A stretch of 64,000 nucleotides of DNA, from positions 103,541 through 167,540 of the IMG/VR virus record IMGVR_UViG_3300032242_000488; one strand, 5' to 3'. Positions within the stretch are counted from its first letter, which is position 1. Every line of letters starts with the position of its first letter. The translations under genes were made by a program, and so were the position numbers. The notes under the pieces were generated by a model that worked only from the letters and a program-made list of their open reading frames with translations, made no database searches and was not told the origin of the DNA. The stretch comes from a virus. Below, one piece after another: positions 16,001 through 27,100 of the stretch.

Positions 16001-18085
16001 TTAAATTAATGCAAAAAGTTTCCAATTTGTACTGTTGCCCGAAGGATTTGTTTGTCCTGCGGCTACACTTGCAATGCAGATCCATTCTTTGTAGTCAAAT
16101 ATTACAAGATCATTAGTTGAATACGCTGTAGCATTGTCCCAATTGCCCATTGGAACATAGTCAGTAACATATTTCCATACTAGACTATTATCTGGTTGTT
16201 CTGTAACTACAAAACGCTTGTAAAATCTAGTGGTTACAATACTAGCACCAGGTGATGGAATTACTTGTGTTTCTATAATATCTTCTACTACTGAGAAGTT
16301 TTCATAGCTGCCTTCGCCTTTGTTCACTGTATTTTTACTAAATGCAATAGTTTCAGTACCAGTTAATTGTGTGCCTGTTTGTACTGGTTTGTACTGTATC
16401 GGGTTTACTACTATTGCTGAGTGTGTAGCATGGATTTTAGCAATAGTACCCTTAATTGCAATACCTTGTGGATTATTAACACCGTTGTATATTGATGCAG
16501 TATATGATAAAATTTCAATTATTTTTGCATTTGCCGCTTCGATCCCAGGTTGGGTTGTTATATCAAAGTCGCTAATGTCTAGTGTTAAGGCAATTGGTCG
16601 AACACTAACACGCTCGTCAACATATTTCTTGTTAGGTATTGCTGACGAGCTGCCAGTAATATAATCTAAATCTGCTGAATTAACAAATGTCTTACCACTA
16701 ATATCAATATTACTAGTAGCAGAAGATAAAATTAAATCGGTTGTTCTACTGGTAATAGTATTACCTGTAATATTTAAACCGCTAGTCATGTTTAATGTAG
16801 TTAAATTTCCTAGAGTTTGTAGATTAGAATTAACTACGGTGGATCCTAAAACAGTTGAAGATAGCACCGGATTAAAATTGATTCTGTATGTTTTGCCAGT
16901 TGCTAGGTTAAAATTTTCAGAGCTAGACCAACTTGCATAAGGTTGAGAATAGTTTAAAGTCTTGTCAGTAGTCCCGTGTAGAGTAATACCGCCGCCGTCT
17001 GCATCTGCATCGGTTACTATGCCAACTGGAACTTTGTTTAATTCAATATTTTTATCTTCTACTTGTAAAGTAGTTGTGTTAATTTTAAAACTATCACCCT
17101 GGATAATTAAACTTCCCGAAACTTTTAAGTCGCCGGTAATATCAACTGCGGTAGTTGGAGCCCTATTAAAAAATCCAATTCTTTGATTTATAGAATCAAT
17201 ATACATAGCAGTTTTTACACCGCCAACTGGTTGTTTAGTTTTTATTTCAATCGCTCTGCTTGACTCGTTATTTTCAATAACAAAATTACCGCCTTCTAAT
17301 TTTAAATAGGTGTCGCCCTGCGCGGCAGTTATAGTTCCAGGGTCGCCACCAAGTAATCTAACGCCATTTGTTGATTGAACAGTTAACGATCCAATGATTG
17401 TGCCATCTTGGTTGTTATACAGTATGTCGTCTGCTACTTTAGTTTCACCTAGTGCAGTAACTAATCCTTCTGCACGAGAAACTGTAACATTAAATTTACT
17501 ACCAATTAGGGTACCTACAGAAAATCCAACTCCAATATCTCCAGAAAATCCTTCAATTGATAAAGCTGGTGTAAATGCTGTATTACTGAATATGCCTAAC
17601 AAAACTCCGTTGACAAATAATTTGACAATTACTTTAAGTCTATTATTAGTATCAATAATATTGTCAACTACAAATCCTGAAGTCTTTTGCTGTGCTGTAA
17701 ATATTGGGCCTGCTAGTGTTAGGTCGACTCCATCATAAAACCATAATTGATTAGTTTCATTATTAATCCATAAATCGCCAGGAACTAGATTAAGTGGCCT
17801 AACCGAACTTACCAATGGTCCGCCGCTGGCTCTAAATGTATTACCGTCATAGACATTTAATCTACCTGTGCTAGTATTATACCATAGTTGACCTTTAATG
17901 GGATGCTCAGGTGCTGTACTGCTAGAAAAATTTTCTAGTAGCTTAATTAAATTCTCATTAAACACTTGACCAAAGTTGGTAACGTTTTTTCCTATTAGTG
18001 TAAGACTACTACTAGCGGTATCAAATTGACCGTCAGGAATATCTGCTAATAAATTACCGTCAGTTTTATTAATTTTATATGTCAT
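16001..18085 (-). CDS. Tail fibre-like protein, 694 aa
   Basis: The start is taken at 18085, where ATG overlaps the stop of the upstream fibre gene (TAATG) and gives MTYKINKTDG, matching the other two fibres; an upstream in-frame start would overlap by 43 nt. The N-terminal module is LTLIGKNVTNFGQ, LIKLLENFSS, KGQLWYNTSTGRLNVYDG and PGDLWINNETNQLWFYDG. The middle shows shaft-like pieces (VDITGDLKVSGSLIIQGD, and DADGGGITLHGTTDK). The C-terminus (WKYVTDYVPMGNWDNATAYSTND) resembles a carbohydrate-binding-type strand pattern. It is probably a fibre subunit or receptor-binding protein. Confidence 0.8.
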   Translation of the reverse strand: MTYKINKTDGNLLADIPDGQFDTASSSLTLIGKNVTNFGQVFNENLIKLLENFSSSTAPEHPIKGQLWYNTSTGRLNVYDGNTFRASGGPLVSSVRPLNLVPGDLWINNETNQLWFYDGVDLTLAGPIFTAQQKTSGFVVDNIIDTNNRLKVIVKLFVNGVLLGIFSNTAFTPALSIEGFSGDIGVGFSVGTLIGSKFNVTVSRAEGLVTALGETKVADDILYNNQDGTIIGSLTVQSTNGVRLLGGDPGTITAAQGDTYLKLEGGNFVIENNESSRAIEIKTKQPVGGVKTAMYIDSINQRIGFFNRAPTTAVDITGDLKVSGSLIIQGDSFKINTTTLQVEDKNIELNKVPVGIVTDADADGGGITLHGTTDKTLNYSQPYASWSSSENFNLATGKTYRINFNPVLSSTVLGSTVVNSNLQTLGNLTTLNMTSGLNITGNTITSRTTDLILSSATSNIDISGKTFVNSADLDYITGSSSAIPNKKYVDERVSVRPIALTLDISDFDITTQPGIEAANAKIIEILSYTASIYNGVNNPQGIAIKGTIAKIHATHSAIVVNPIQYKPVQTGTQLTGTETIAFSKNTVNKGEGSYENFSVVEDIIETQVIPSPGASIVTTRFYKRFVVTEQPDNSLVWKYVTDYVPMGNWDNATAYSTNDLVIFDYKEWICIASVAAGQTNPSGNSTNWKLFALI

Positions 18086-20532
18086 TATTTGTAGTCCGAA
18101 TCGTAATCTGTTAATTTTCCTGTCCAAATAATCATATTTAAAGCAAGGAATGGGTTCATAATACTAAATGGTTGAGCAAATGGGCCGCCTGCAGGATCTG
18201 TTTTTACGCCGCCACTTGTTCTTAGAAGTCTACCAGTGCCATCGACGCCGCCTAATCCTTTAACTGGAATTGCGTCTGTATCGGCTAACTCCGTAGGACT
18301 GTATGCACCAAACTGTCCGTTTTTATTTCCCATCAAATCGTGTTCGTGATCTGGAAGATTATTAACGGTCAACTGCATCTGCTCGTCGCCTGCACCAATT
18401 CTAACTTCTGTAGGATCTTTATAATTTATAACTGCATTGGGATCAGTAACTCTACCAGCAGGACTTGTAATAGTATCAATCTTTGAAGATATGCTGTTTC
18501 TGTCTGGGACCTGTTTACCATTAAACATATTGTCTGCACCAAGAGGGAATCGACCTCTTAGGTCAGGAAGTTTAAATGTGTCGAATCCTTTTGTACCTAA
18601 TGGATTAGTAGTAGCATCATAAGCATTAGCATTACCGTATAATCCAGCGATTACATTAAATAGTGCTTCATATCGTATTCTAGAAACTTCTGAACCATCA
18701 CATAGTAACCAACCCATCGGTGGTGTAAGCCCGGCATAAGGAACAACTGTACCAACTGGTAGTTGCGGTATTGCTGAAAATAATGTATTCTTCTTAATCT
18801 TATGAAGTCCAGCAGTTCCTTGACTTATTAGGAAGTCATCGCCTTCACCTAGATCTGCTACTGCTGTAACTTCTGGTTTCCCGGAAATAAATGTTTCACT
18901 AAGATTAGTAACAAACTGTTTTCTATTACCTAGTACACCTGCTGGACTAATAGTTCCTGCAATCGCTTGTGGGCCTGTGGCTGTTGCGCTAAATGTAATA
19001 TAAGTTTTTGTTCCTTCTATAACATTATACGTTCCTCGATATGCAACTGGAGTAATATTAGATACAACAACTAGTGTACCTGCAGGAAATGGAACTACTG
19101 TTTGTGCATCAAACTCAAGTTTGACCGTAGTACCGTTACCTGATGCAACAGTAGTGGTTACTGGATTAGTACCCGTTTTGCCGTCAAATTCAATTTCATT
19201 ACTGGTTACATCGCCGGTCATCTCAAATATTGTTGAGCTAGCTAGATTGGTAGCAGAACCGTCTACTGACCCCTTAACTGTTCCAACTAATTTTCCGTTA
19301 AACTCAGTAGCGGCAAATACTTTATTAGCATAGATGTTACTAAACTGTTTTCCGCCTTCAACTGTAGGGTCAGAACCAATTGACGATCCATTATTCGATG
19401 TAGGTAGTATGTCGGTGCCTACTGTAATTTTACCATCTAAGGTAATGTTGCCACCGACAAATAAACTTTTTTCTATACCTGCGCCACCTGCTAACTGAAA
19501 TGCTCCAGTAACAATACTTGTAGAGTCAGTAGTACCTTTGATGAATAACTGTCCTGAAGAATCAGGATTCTCTGTTGTTAGACCAAGGCGTATGTTTCCG
19601 CTAATATCCAATGCTTCTTGTGGAGCAATATTATTAATACCGACACGTTCTTGACTGTCTACTCGAATAACAACACGTTCATTTCCGTTGTTATTAACAC
19701 GAATGTCTAAACTTGAGCCCGACGTCTTTTGATAAATGTATCCAACACCGTTGTCAACAGCAAGTTCCATTTGTCCGTCAGCACCAATTTGTATACCGGT
19801 ATTGCTTTTAACATTAAGACCTTTATAGTTATTGGTAATTACATCGGCACGTAAAAAATTGTCTGCTTCTAAACCCGTTGTTAAGTAACCTGATACAATC
19901 AACTTGCTGGCTTTTTCTGCTGTTCCAAAGTATCCGTTATATAAACTGCTAAGTGTTACTCCTGGATAGATATAAGGAAAACCAGGTAGTGTTGTTTTAG
20001 GTTGAAATTTATCAGTACTGAATATTGCTACTCTAAATCCGCCAACGTAGTTAGTAATAACAGTACGTTCAATATTATCAGTGTCTCTAAAACTTTCTGG
20101 TTCAGCTCCGGTTCTAGCTCCTGCACTAAATCTTGGACCAACTAAAATCCAACCTGAACCAGAGAATAAAAATAACTGTTGTGTATCAGTATTAACCCAT
20201 AAGTCTCCAGGTAAGCTGTTGCCTGCATCGGGCTGGTTACCGCTTGACTTTTTAAGGCCGCCTGCGGCAACCCACTGTGTTCCGTCATAGACATTTAATT
20301 GTTTTGTACTAGCATTAGTATCGTACCATAATTGTCCCTTAACAGGATTAACTGGCTCATTAGTATTGGCAAAATTTTCTAATAGGTGTAGGAAGTTTTC
20401 GCCAATTGCTTGTCCATAACCTGTGGTATTTCTTCCTGGAAAGTTTAGACTGGTAACCGAATTCGTAGTATTATCATCTACGGTCAGCGGAGTGTTGTTA
20501 ATTTGATCGGTAAAACGAATTTGGTATGCCAT
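18085..20532 (-). CDS. Tail fibre protein with gp12-like collar domain, 815 aa
   Basis: The N-terminal module is shared with the two downstream fibres (NFPGRNTTGYGQ, FLHLLENFAN, KGQLWYDT, PGDLWVNTDTQQL). The C-terminal ~220 residues are a phage tail-collar domain: PVGTVVPYAGLTPPMGWLLC near residue 590, LPDLRGRFPLG near 662, and a HEH pair near 729. The HEH pair corresponds to the HxH metal-binding motif of the T4 short tail fibre gp12. This makes it the best short tail fibre/receptor-binding candidate. It starts 3 bp after the 204-aa gene, so it is translated from the same message. Confidence 0.85.
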   Translation of the reverse strand: MAYQIRFTDQINNTPLTVDDNTTNSVTSLNFPGRNTTGYGQAIGENFLHLLENFANTNEPVNPVKGQLWYDTNASTKQLNVYDGTQWVAAGGLKKSSGNQPDAGNSLPGDLWVNTDTQQLFLFSGSGWILVGPRFSAGARTGAEPESFRDTDNIERTVITNYVGGFRVAIFSTDKFQPKTTLPGFPYIYPGVTLSSLYNGYFGTAEKASKLIVSGYLTTGLEADNFLRADVITNNYKGLNVKSNTGIQIGADGQMELAVDNGVGYIYQKTSGSSLDIRVNNNGNERVVIRVDSQERVGINNIAPQEALDISGNIRLGLTTENPDSSGQLFIKGTTDSTSIVTGAFQLAGGAGIEKSLFVGGNITLDGKITVGTDILPTSNNGSSIGSDPTVEGGKQFSNIYANKVFAATEFNGKLVGTVKGSVDGSATNLASSTIFEMTGDVTSNEIEFDGKTGTNPVTTTVASGNGTTVKLEFDAQTVVPFPAGTLVVVSNITPVAYRGTYNVIEGTKTYITFSATATGPQAIAGTISPAGVLGNRKQFVTNLSETFISGKPEVTAVADLGEGDDFLISQGTAGLHKIKKNTLFSAIPQLPVGTVVPYAGLTPPMGWLLCDGSEVSRIRYEALFNVIAGLYGNANAYDATTNPLGTKGFDTFKLPDLRGRFPLGADNMFNGKQVPDRNSISSKIDTITSPAGRVTDPNAVINYKDPTEVRIGAGDEQMQLTVNNLPDHEHDLMGNKNGQFGAYSPTELADTDAIPVKGLGGVDGTGRLLRTSGGVKTDPAGGPFAQPFSIMNPFLALNMIIWTGKLTDYDSDYK

Positions 20533-20534
20533 GT

Positions 20535-21149
20535 TTACGCTCCGTTAAAACCTGTTAGACTTTGTACTCTAACTGTATAATCAATTTGGATTAAACGGTT
20601 TAATGATTTTTGTACAGGATGAAAAATAACGTGGGTTAACAGTTTTCCTGTTCCAGCAGAGTCGTAAGCTCTAAGACCTAGCTCATCAAAAACGTATTCT
20701 CCGTTTAGATATGTTGTATTATCAAATGCTTCTTGATTGTTAGGCTCACCGTAGTCTAATAAGCAAGTGACTAAAATGTCTGTATAATTTGTTCCAGTAA
20801 CATGACGAACTTCTATCTTGTTTCTTGTAGGATCAACGTTGTTTGTACTACGGTCATTGACTACTTTTGTATAAGTTTCATTATATAAACTGCTGTTAGA
20901 TCCTGTAGTATTTGGAGTCAAATATGTGATAATTCCTGTTGGATCTACTGCTGTTCCGCCGTTGCCAAAGCTCATTTGATATATTGTTCCAATACCTTCA
21001 TTTGCAAGACTCTGTGCTAGAGCAATACTCATATTCTCATAATGAATAGCATTGCGTTTGTTCACGATTATTTCTTCGGAGACGGGATCCCAAATTTTAA
21101 TATGTCCTTGGAGTAATATTCCCGAATTTTCGTCTGGTTTTGTTGTCAT
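20535..21149 (-). CDS. Structural/baseplate-associated protein, 204 aa
   Basis: A beta-rich protein (LLQGHIKIWDPVSEEIIVNKR, and LTHVIFHPVQKSLNRLIQIDYTVRV) between the giant protein and the fibres, with its own late promoter at 21170-21177. I recall conserved proteins of this size and place in T4-like marine phages. A fibre connector or outer baseplate piece is likely but not shown by the sequence. Confidence 0.65.
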   Translation of the reverse strand: MTTKPDENSGILLQGHIKIWDPVSEEIIVNKRNAIHYENMSIALAQSLANEGIGTIYQMSFGNGGTAVDPTGIITYLTPNTTGSNSSLYNETYTKVVNDRSTNNVDPTRNKIEVRHVTGTNYTDILVTCLLDYGEPNNQEAFDNTTYLNGEYVFDELGLRAYDSAGTGKLLTHVIFHPVQKSLNRLIQIDYTVRVQSLTGFNGA

Positions 21150-21169
21150 GTTGTTTTCACCTATACATT

Positions 21170-21177
21170 GTATTTAT
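21170..21177 (-). promoter_or_regulatory. Late promoter element (ATAAATAC) for the 204-aa gene and fibres
   Basis: Minus strand reads AAAATAAATACAATGTATAGG, 21 bp upstream of the ATG at 21149. It would drive 21149 down to at least 16001. Confidence 0.7.
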
Positions 21178-21190
21178 TTTAATAGTTTTC

Positions 21191-24100
21191 TTATACTTTA
21201 TTCTTGTCCGGCAACAAAGCGTAAGTTGATCTGATAAACTTAGCTGGATCAGATCCAGAATCAGCCAATCCTACACCTTCAGTAGTCCATGCTTTGCCCA
21301 CACGCTTCTGCACTACAATATACTGCCCTGCTTCCGGTACTTCCGTTAAGCGAATTTGCATTGGCTGTTGATTATTTGCAGAGCTTACTGAAAATTCGGC
21401 TTCATATGCTACATCACCGCTAGGACTGTCAGGTCCCTGGTTGGGATTCCAAATGGTATATGCTGTTTTACGCAGTCTGCGGCCTGCAACAAATACCTCA
21501 ACATCATTACACTGATTGTAAGATGACGGGATAGTTTTTCTATACCAGGCGTTGTCTACTGTTGGTACTGCTAGTTTAAAGTCTAAGGATATTTTCAAGT
21601 ACTTGATACCCCTAGCAACCACGCGACTAGTTGGCGTTTGATTGTTGATGTTAAACACCAATGCTCCTGCTGTGTTTGCGCTGGTCGCAGTTACAGTAAA
21701 TGTTGTCAAACTATCAATCGATGTAATGATAGCCAATGTGCCAAATGCGCCATTGCCTGATACCTTACTAACGATTTGGCCAACTTGTAAGCCGCTAGTA
21801 ACATTAGGAATTGTTATTCCGTTCTTGGTATATGATCCGGTTAGTGTAACGGTTGATGCTAGTCCTGCTGTGCTAACTGTGCCTGCAAGAGTTACAGTTT
21901 TTACATCTTCTGTTCCTGTAATAACTATAGATCCGTATGCGTTTGCAGTAGTTGATTTGATAGTAATTTGTGTATCACTATTAATCTCAGTAATTATTGC
22001 ATTACTACCAATTGATCCGCTACCGCTAACTTTAGATATTATCATTCCTGTTCGTAATGTATTACGAACATTAGTTAATCCAGTTATTGTAGTTGTCAAT
22101 GCTGTAGCAGTCACAGTGCCAGTTAACTGAATAGTAGTTACCTTTGTCGGCGATACAATTGGAGGATTGTATATGATTAAGTCGTATGCTCCAACAGATT
22201 TTGCAGGTGTTACAAATGTCAGTGTAGTATCACTTATTCTGTTAACTACGCAATCAACATCTCCGACAAACACTTTGACATTAACTTTGAATCCTTTACC
22301 AGTAACTGTTACTGTTTGACTGCCTGTTAAATCAGCTGTTTGATCTTCACCTGGGAACACTATAGACGATACTGTTAGTTCAGCAGAATTAGTATAAATG
22401 CTACTGCCATTAGTATACCCATCTGACACCGCCACTGATGTAATAAATTCATCCTTGTATGGCACTGTTTGAATAATACTTTGATCCCGTACTAGTGTTC
22501 CTTCGTTATGCGCTGCCTTAATACCAGTTCCTAACGTACCACGTTTTAATTGGCGAATAACATTGTTATCTTTCTTTAGATATTCTATACGCTCACCGTC
22601 AATAAAAATTACACCAGGTTTGTTTAGCCTAGGACTTGGGTCAGGTAATACAGATCCGTCAACTAGTTCTATCATAGTGTCATAATAATTTAAAGTTTTA
22701 GCCAATGTGGTTGAAGAAGCATCATCAATTCTTGAGTAAGAATTTTTGTTTAGCATGTCTTTAAATATTTTGTATCCAAAGCTGTTGCGTGTTACTTTGT
22801 TACTAAATGCAATTATATCAATAATATCAGTTTCTGCAAATACTCGAGTTGGACTAAAACTAATATAATTCATGTTGCTCTCTAGAGCATAATCAACTTC
22901 AGGAGTTAATAGTTTTCTGTTTAGCGTTATCCAAACATACTGAGATCCAACAGCTGGTCTGCGTAATTTAATACGGCCGCCTGCTAACTGATTATATCTG
23001 TAGTATTCCTGTGCTCCTGCAACTAGTGTTGAAGCTGACGATGTCTTGTCATGTTCACGTTCAATTTCAAGTATATCATGATTACTGAAAGTAATAACTG
23101 TAATTACTGTACCAGCACTATATTCACCAAATAGCTCAATGGATAAAGTAGGATCTGTAATAATGATATTATAATCGGAATTCGCAACTATAGATAATGC
23201 AATCTTATCTCCAGTTTTTGCAACACCTTTCTTAACCTTAAGTTGATTGTTAACTGGAATCCAGAAATAATCAATACCTTGTACAATTGATTGTCCATTA
23301 ACTGTTACAGTTACCGTTCTAGTGTCAACGGTGTTAAACGCATATCTTGAACTGTCAACCGTATAGGTTCTTGAAGTGCCTGCTACTACAAAGTAGAAAG
23401 TATCAGTTGGTCGTAAAATGCTTCCGTTGGTTACTACTAACACATTGTCTGCAAATGGCTTGGCAAATTCTGGACTGCGAGTTAATTCATATACTGAGTC
23501 AACACCATTATGTATAATTGTTTGCTTTTGTACTTTACTAATAGAATCAACTGCTGATCCTAAAATTGTATAGTTAATAGTTGCTCCTGCTGGAGGAGCA
23601 GTATCAAAACGTATACCAATAGTCCCAACTAGTGTATAGTGACTATCTGTTTTAAAAGTTGTTACTGCTGTAGCTTCTCCGTTAACTGTAACAAACGCTG
23701 TGGTTTCAGAAGCCCATCTTGCTACAGATACAAACTCGGTAGTAGTACCATCGCCAATAAAATAATCTAAGTCTAGAATATTTAAACCATTCTGACTGAT
23801 ACTTGTTATAACAATCTCTAATCCTGGTTGATAATTAGTAATTAATTCTATTTGTTGGCTAGCAAAATTAACAGAATAGTTTACGTCTTGTTTAATAACA
23901 TTTCCGTCAACTTTTACAATAACAGAAGTTGATGTACCTGGACGTTGTCCGATATCAAATATATTATCGTCTGCTGTTAAATATCTCACTGTGCTAATAA
24001 TCGGAGATCCATCTCCAATTTTGTGATATACTGTAATATCAACTGTATCAACTACCTGGCCAGTAACAATTTCTTCAGGTGCATAGCTTGATGTCGGAGT

Positions 24101-27100
24101 AACAAATCCATCACCGTCAACATTAATGTCTTCTGCCGCTAAGCCGGTAGCACTTACATAGGCAAAATCTCCGCCAAATATTTGAGTATCGTACTGAATA
24201 TCACTAGGTTTAAAACTACCGTCGCTAGTGTTCTTTCTTAGAATGATACTGTCACCTGCTTGTATATCTGCACCAAATGCTGTTGTAAATGTTGCATGAT
24301 TAGGAATTACAATTGGTCCAGTGCTTACGCCGTCACCGATGAAAGAATTCATAATAGCTTCTTGATTTACAATACTAGGGAAATTTAAAATTTCAGCTTG
24401 CACTGTATTGATTTTTCCGTTAAGTCGAACAGTTGCACCAGGAGTAATTACTCCGGCAGTTGTTACAACATCAAATCTATCATTGCCAGATAATAATGCC
24501 TTAGCATATGTGCTGGTCAATCTTACACTAGTATTGTTGATAACTTCGCCAATGTAATAGGTTTTTCCGGACACATAACCTTGAATAGTACCGTGACTCA
24601 ACGTTCCAGTTATTGTAATACTTTGGCCAACTTGACGTAAAGCACTTGGTAATATTAGTCTTCCAAAAATATCAAATATTTGCACAGAGGCAATAGTACT
24701 AGTACCTTCATATGCGGCTAGTTGGCCTGCACCAGTAGCTATAAGAGCTATTGCATTATCTCTAGCATATCCAGCACTAACAGCATCTTGTTCGGCAGTA
24801 ACATATTCAGTATTTAAATTATCGTAGATTGCCTGTTTAGCATCTTTTTTCTGCTGTGCTTCAAATATTATCTGAGTATCTCCTAATAATATTGCGGCGT
24901 CTAATACTTCTATTGCATGATTTAATACAACTTCTGCGGCTGCTCTAGCATCAAATAATATGCCAAGCTGTCGAGTTAATTCTGCATATAAAGTAATATT
25001 AAAGTCTTTATCTTCTTGTGCTGTAGACAGTGCCGCCTTGATACTAGCTTTTTCATTCTTAAGAGCCACCAGTGTATCGAGTAATGGTTTAACTGTTATA
25101 TAATTTGGATCGTCTAATCGTCGATTAAATGTATCCGTTGTTCTAAAAGTATAAGTCCCAGAAGCATCTTGTACTAGTGCCTTAGTTAATGTTATTTTTG
25201 CGCCAACAATATCAGAAACAGTAGTGTTTGATTGTATTCCAATGCCTGTTACAGAATGTCCCTTCTTAATACCGTTGGCATTAGTAACAAACAAAGAAGA
25301 ACTATTAACGGTACCAGTACCTGTTGGAGTTGCAGTAACATAACTTCTGTTGCCAGTCCAATAGACGTTGATATATTCTACTTCGGTTGGAGAATAGTTT
25401 AAGTTAAAGGATCTAGCAATACCATCACTCTTAATTAAGAAATCAGTAAAGTCAGGATCAAATTGATCGTAACCAGTGGTAAACCAAGGTAATGCATCAT
25501 ATCCTGATCCAACATCAAATCCAATACCTGTAATTTCTACACCGCCGTAGTCAACGCCCTGCATCAACTGTCCTAAATCACTGCCTAGTTGGCCTGACTC
25601 GGGATTATAAAAATGACTAATTCTGTCGGCTGCATCTAGTAAATTGATATTTTTGTGATACTCAATTATAATTTTAGACAAGTTTGCTGGTGCTGAATTA
25701 AACTGTAGTATTCCTTTGTAACGTGTGTAAGAATAACTAGAATCAATTTCGTTGAATACAATGTAATCAGCTCCTAATATCTCTCCATTGTTATCGGAAA
25801 CTGTAGTACGTGTTTTAATAACATCAATTGGCCATGCTAATTCAAATCTTGTTTTAGATCCGCTGCCAAGGAATGTTTCTTTAGCAACAATCGATGCAAA
25901 AGTATAAGTTGGAGATATTCTATCAAATTTGATACCAACCTTAGTTGATCGTACTAGGCTGTTGGCTAATATAGCCACTGCTCTAGCAGGAGTTCCGCCA
26001 TCTGTAACCGATCCTTCTAATCTAATAACAGGAGTTGTTAAGAAATTTTCACCAAACGGATCATTAATTACAATCGTTGAAACACGGCCTGAAGATAGAT
26101 ATGCTTTAGCACTGATTGAAGTCGATGCTGGCTCAATTATTACTATCGGTGCAGTAACATAACCTGAACCGCCGTCAACAATTCGTATTTCTGTTAGATT
26201 AAATCCAACACTATATAACCAATCGCTATAGGGATATGTTTTAATGTCATCGCTGTTATATGTCAGAATGCCATTTGAGATAGTTGTTTCAAATGGTATT
26301 ACTGTATTGGTAGTTTGATCGTACCTTGGAGGTAGGTCAAAGTCAGATATTTGACTGCCTGTAGGTTCAAATACTTCATAGGTACTGACAAATTCTCGAA
26401 CCTTACTTCTATAAGGTTTAGCTTCGTTGATGTATTCTTGATAACTTGGCAAATTATCATTTTGATATGTTGGCTTTTGCTCAAGTGGTCCAAGGTTATG
26501 TTTTGATCTAACAAAACTAGTTTTAAATGCCCAGTCAATAAACTTTTGTTCACTAAACGCATAACGTATACTTGCAAAGAATAATTCTTTATAGGCTACT
26601 GCTAGCTCATTAATAAAAATATTATTCTTAACTGTATCAAGGATAATTTTTAATTCTGTCTTTGGTTGATCATCAAACACATATGAATCAAATGTTGGAC
26701 CATCAAACCCTTCTGCATTAGCCGCAAAGCGATAGAGATTGTCGGTAAATTTAATTGTACCGTTTTGACGTCCTACAGTTTTATAGTTAACCGTGGTTTC
26801 AAGCACTGCTTGATTATCAATTTTTTCTAATAGAACCCAGCCGCCTATACCTTGATTATTAACTTTGATAATTTCACCAATTTCAATATTGGCGCTCGGT
26901 AATTGATATGCAAAATCAAGTATATGATCTAACTTGGTAAATTCGCTGTAGCCTGCGGAATACCAGTCTATATATTTCCAATAACGTGTAGTATCATAAG
27001 TTTGACTACGCTCTCTAAACCAAGTTTTCTTAATAGAATTCCATGTGTATAATGCCCATCGATTATTTGCTGTCTCATCAGAAGTAACTAGCACTGACAA

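Noticed and set aside
18086-18127. N-terminal extension of the 694-aa fibre
   Set aside because: The shared fibre N-terminus begins at the ATG at 18085, which overlaps the upstream stop.
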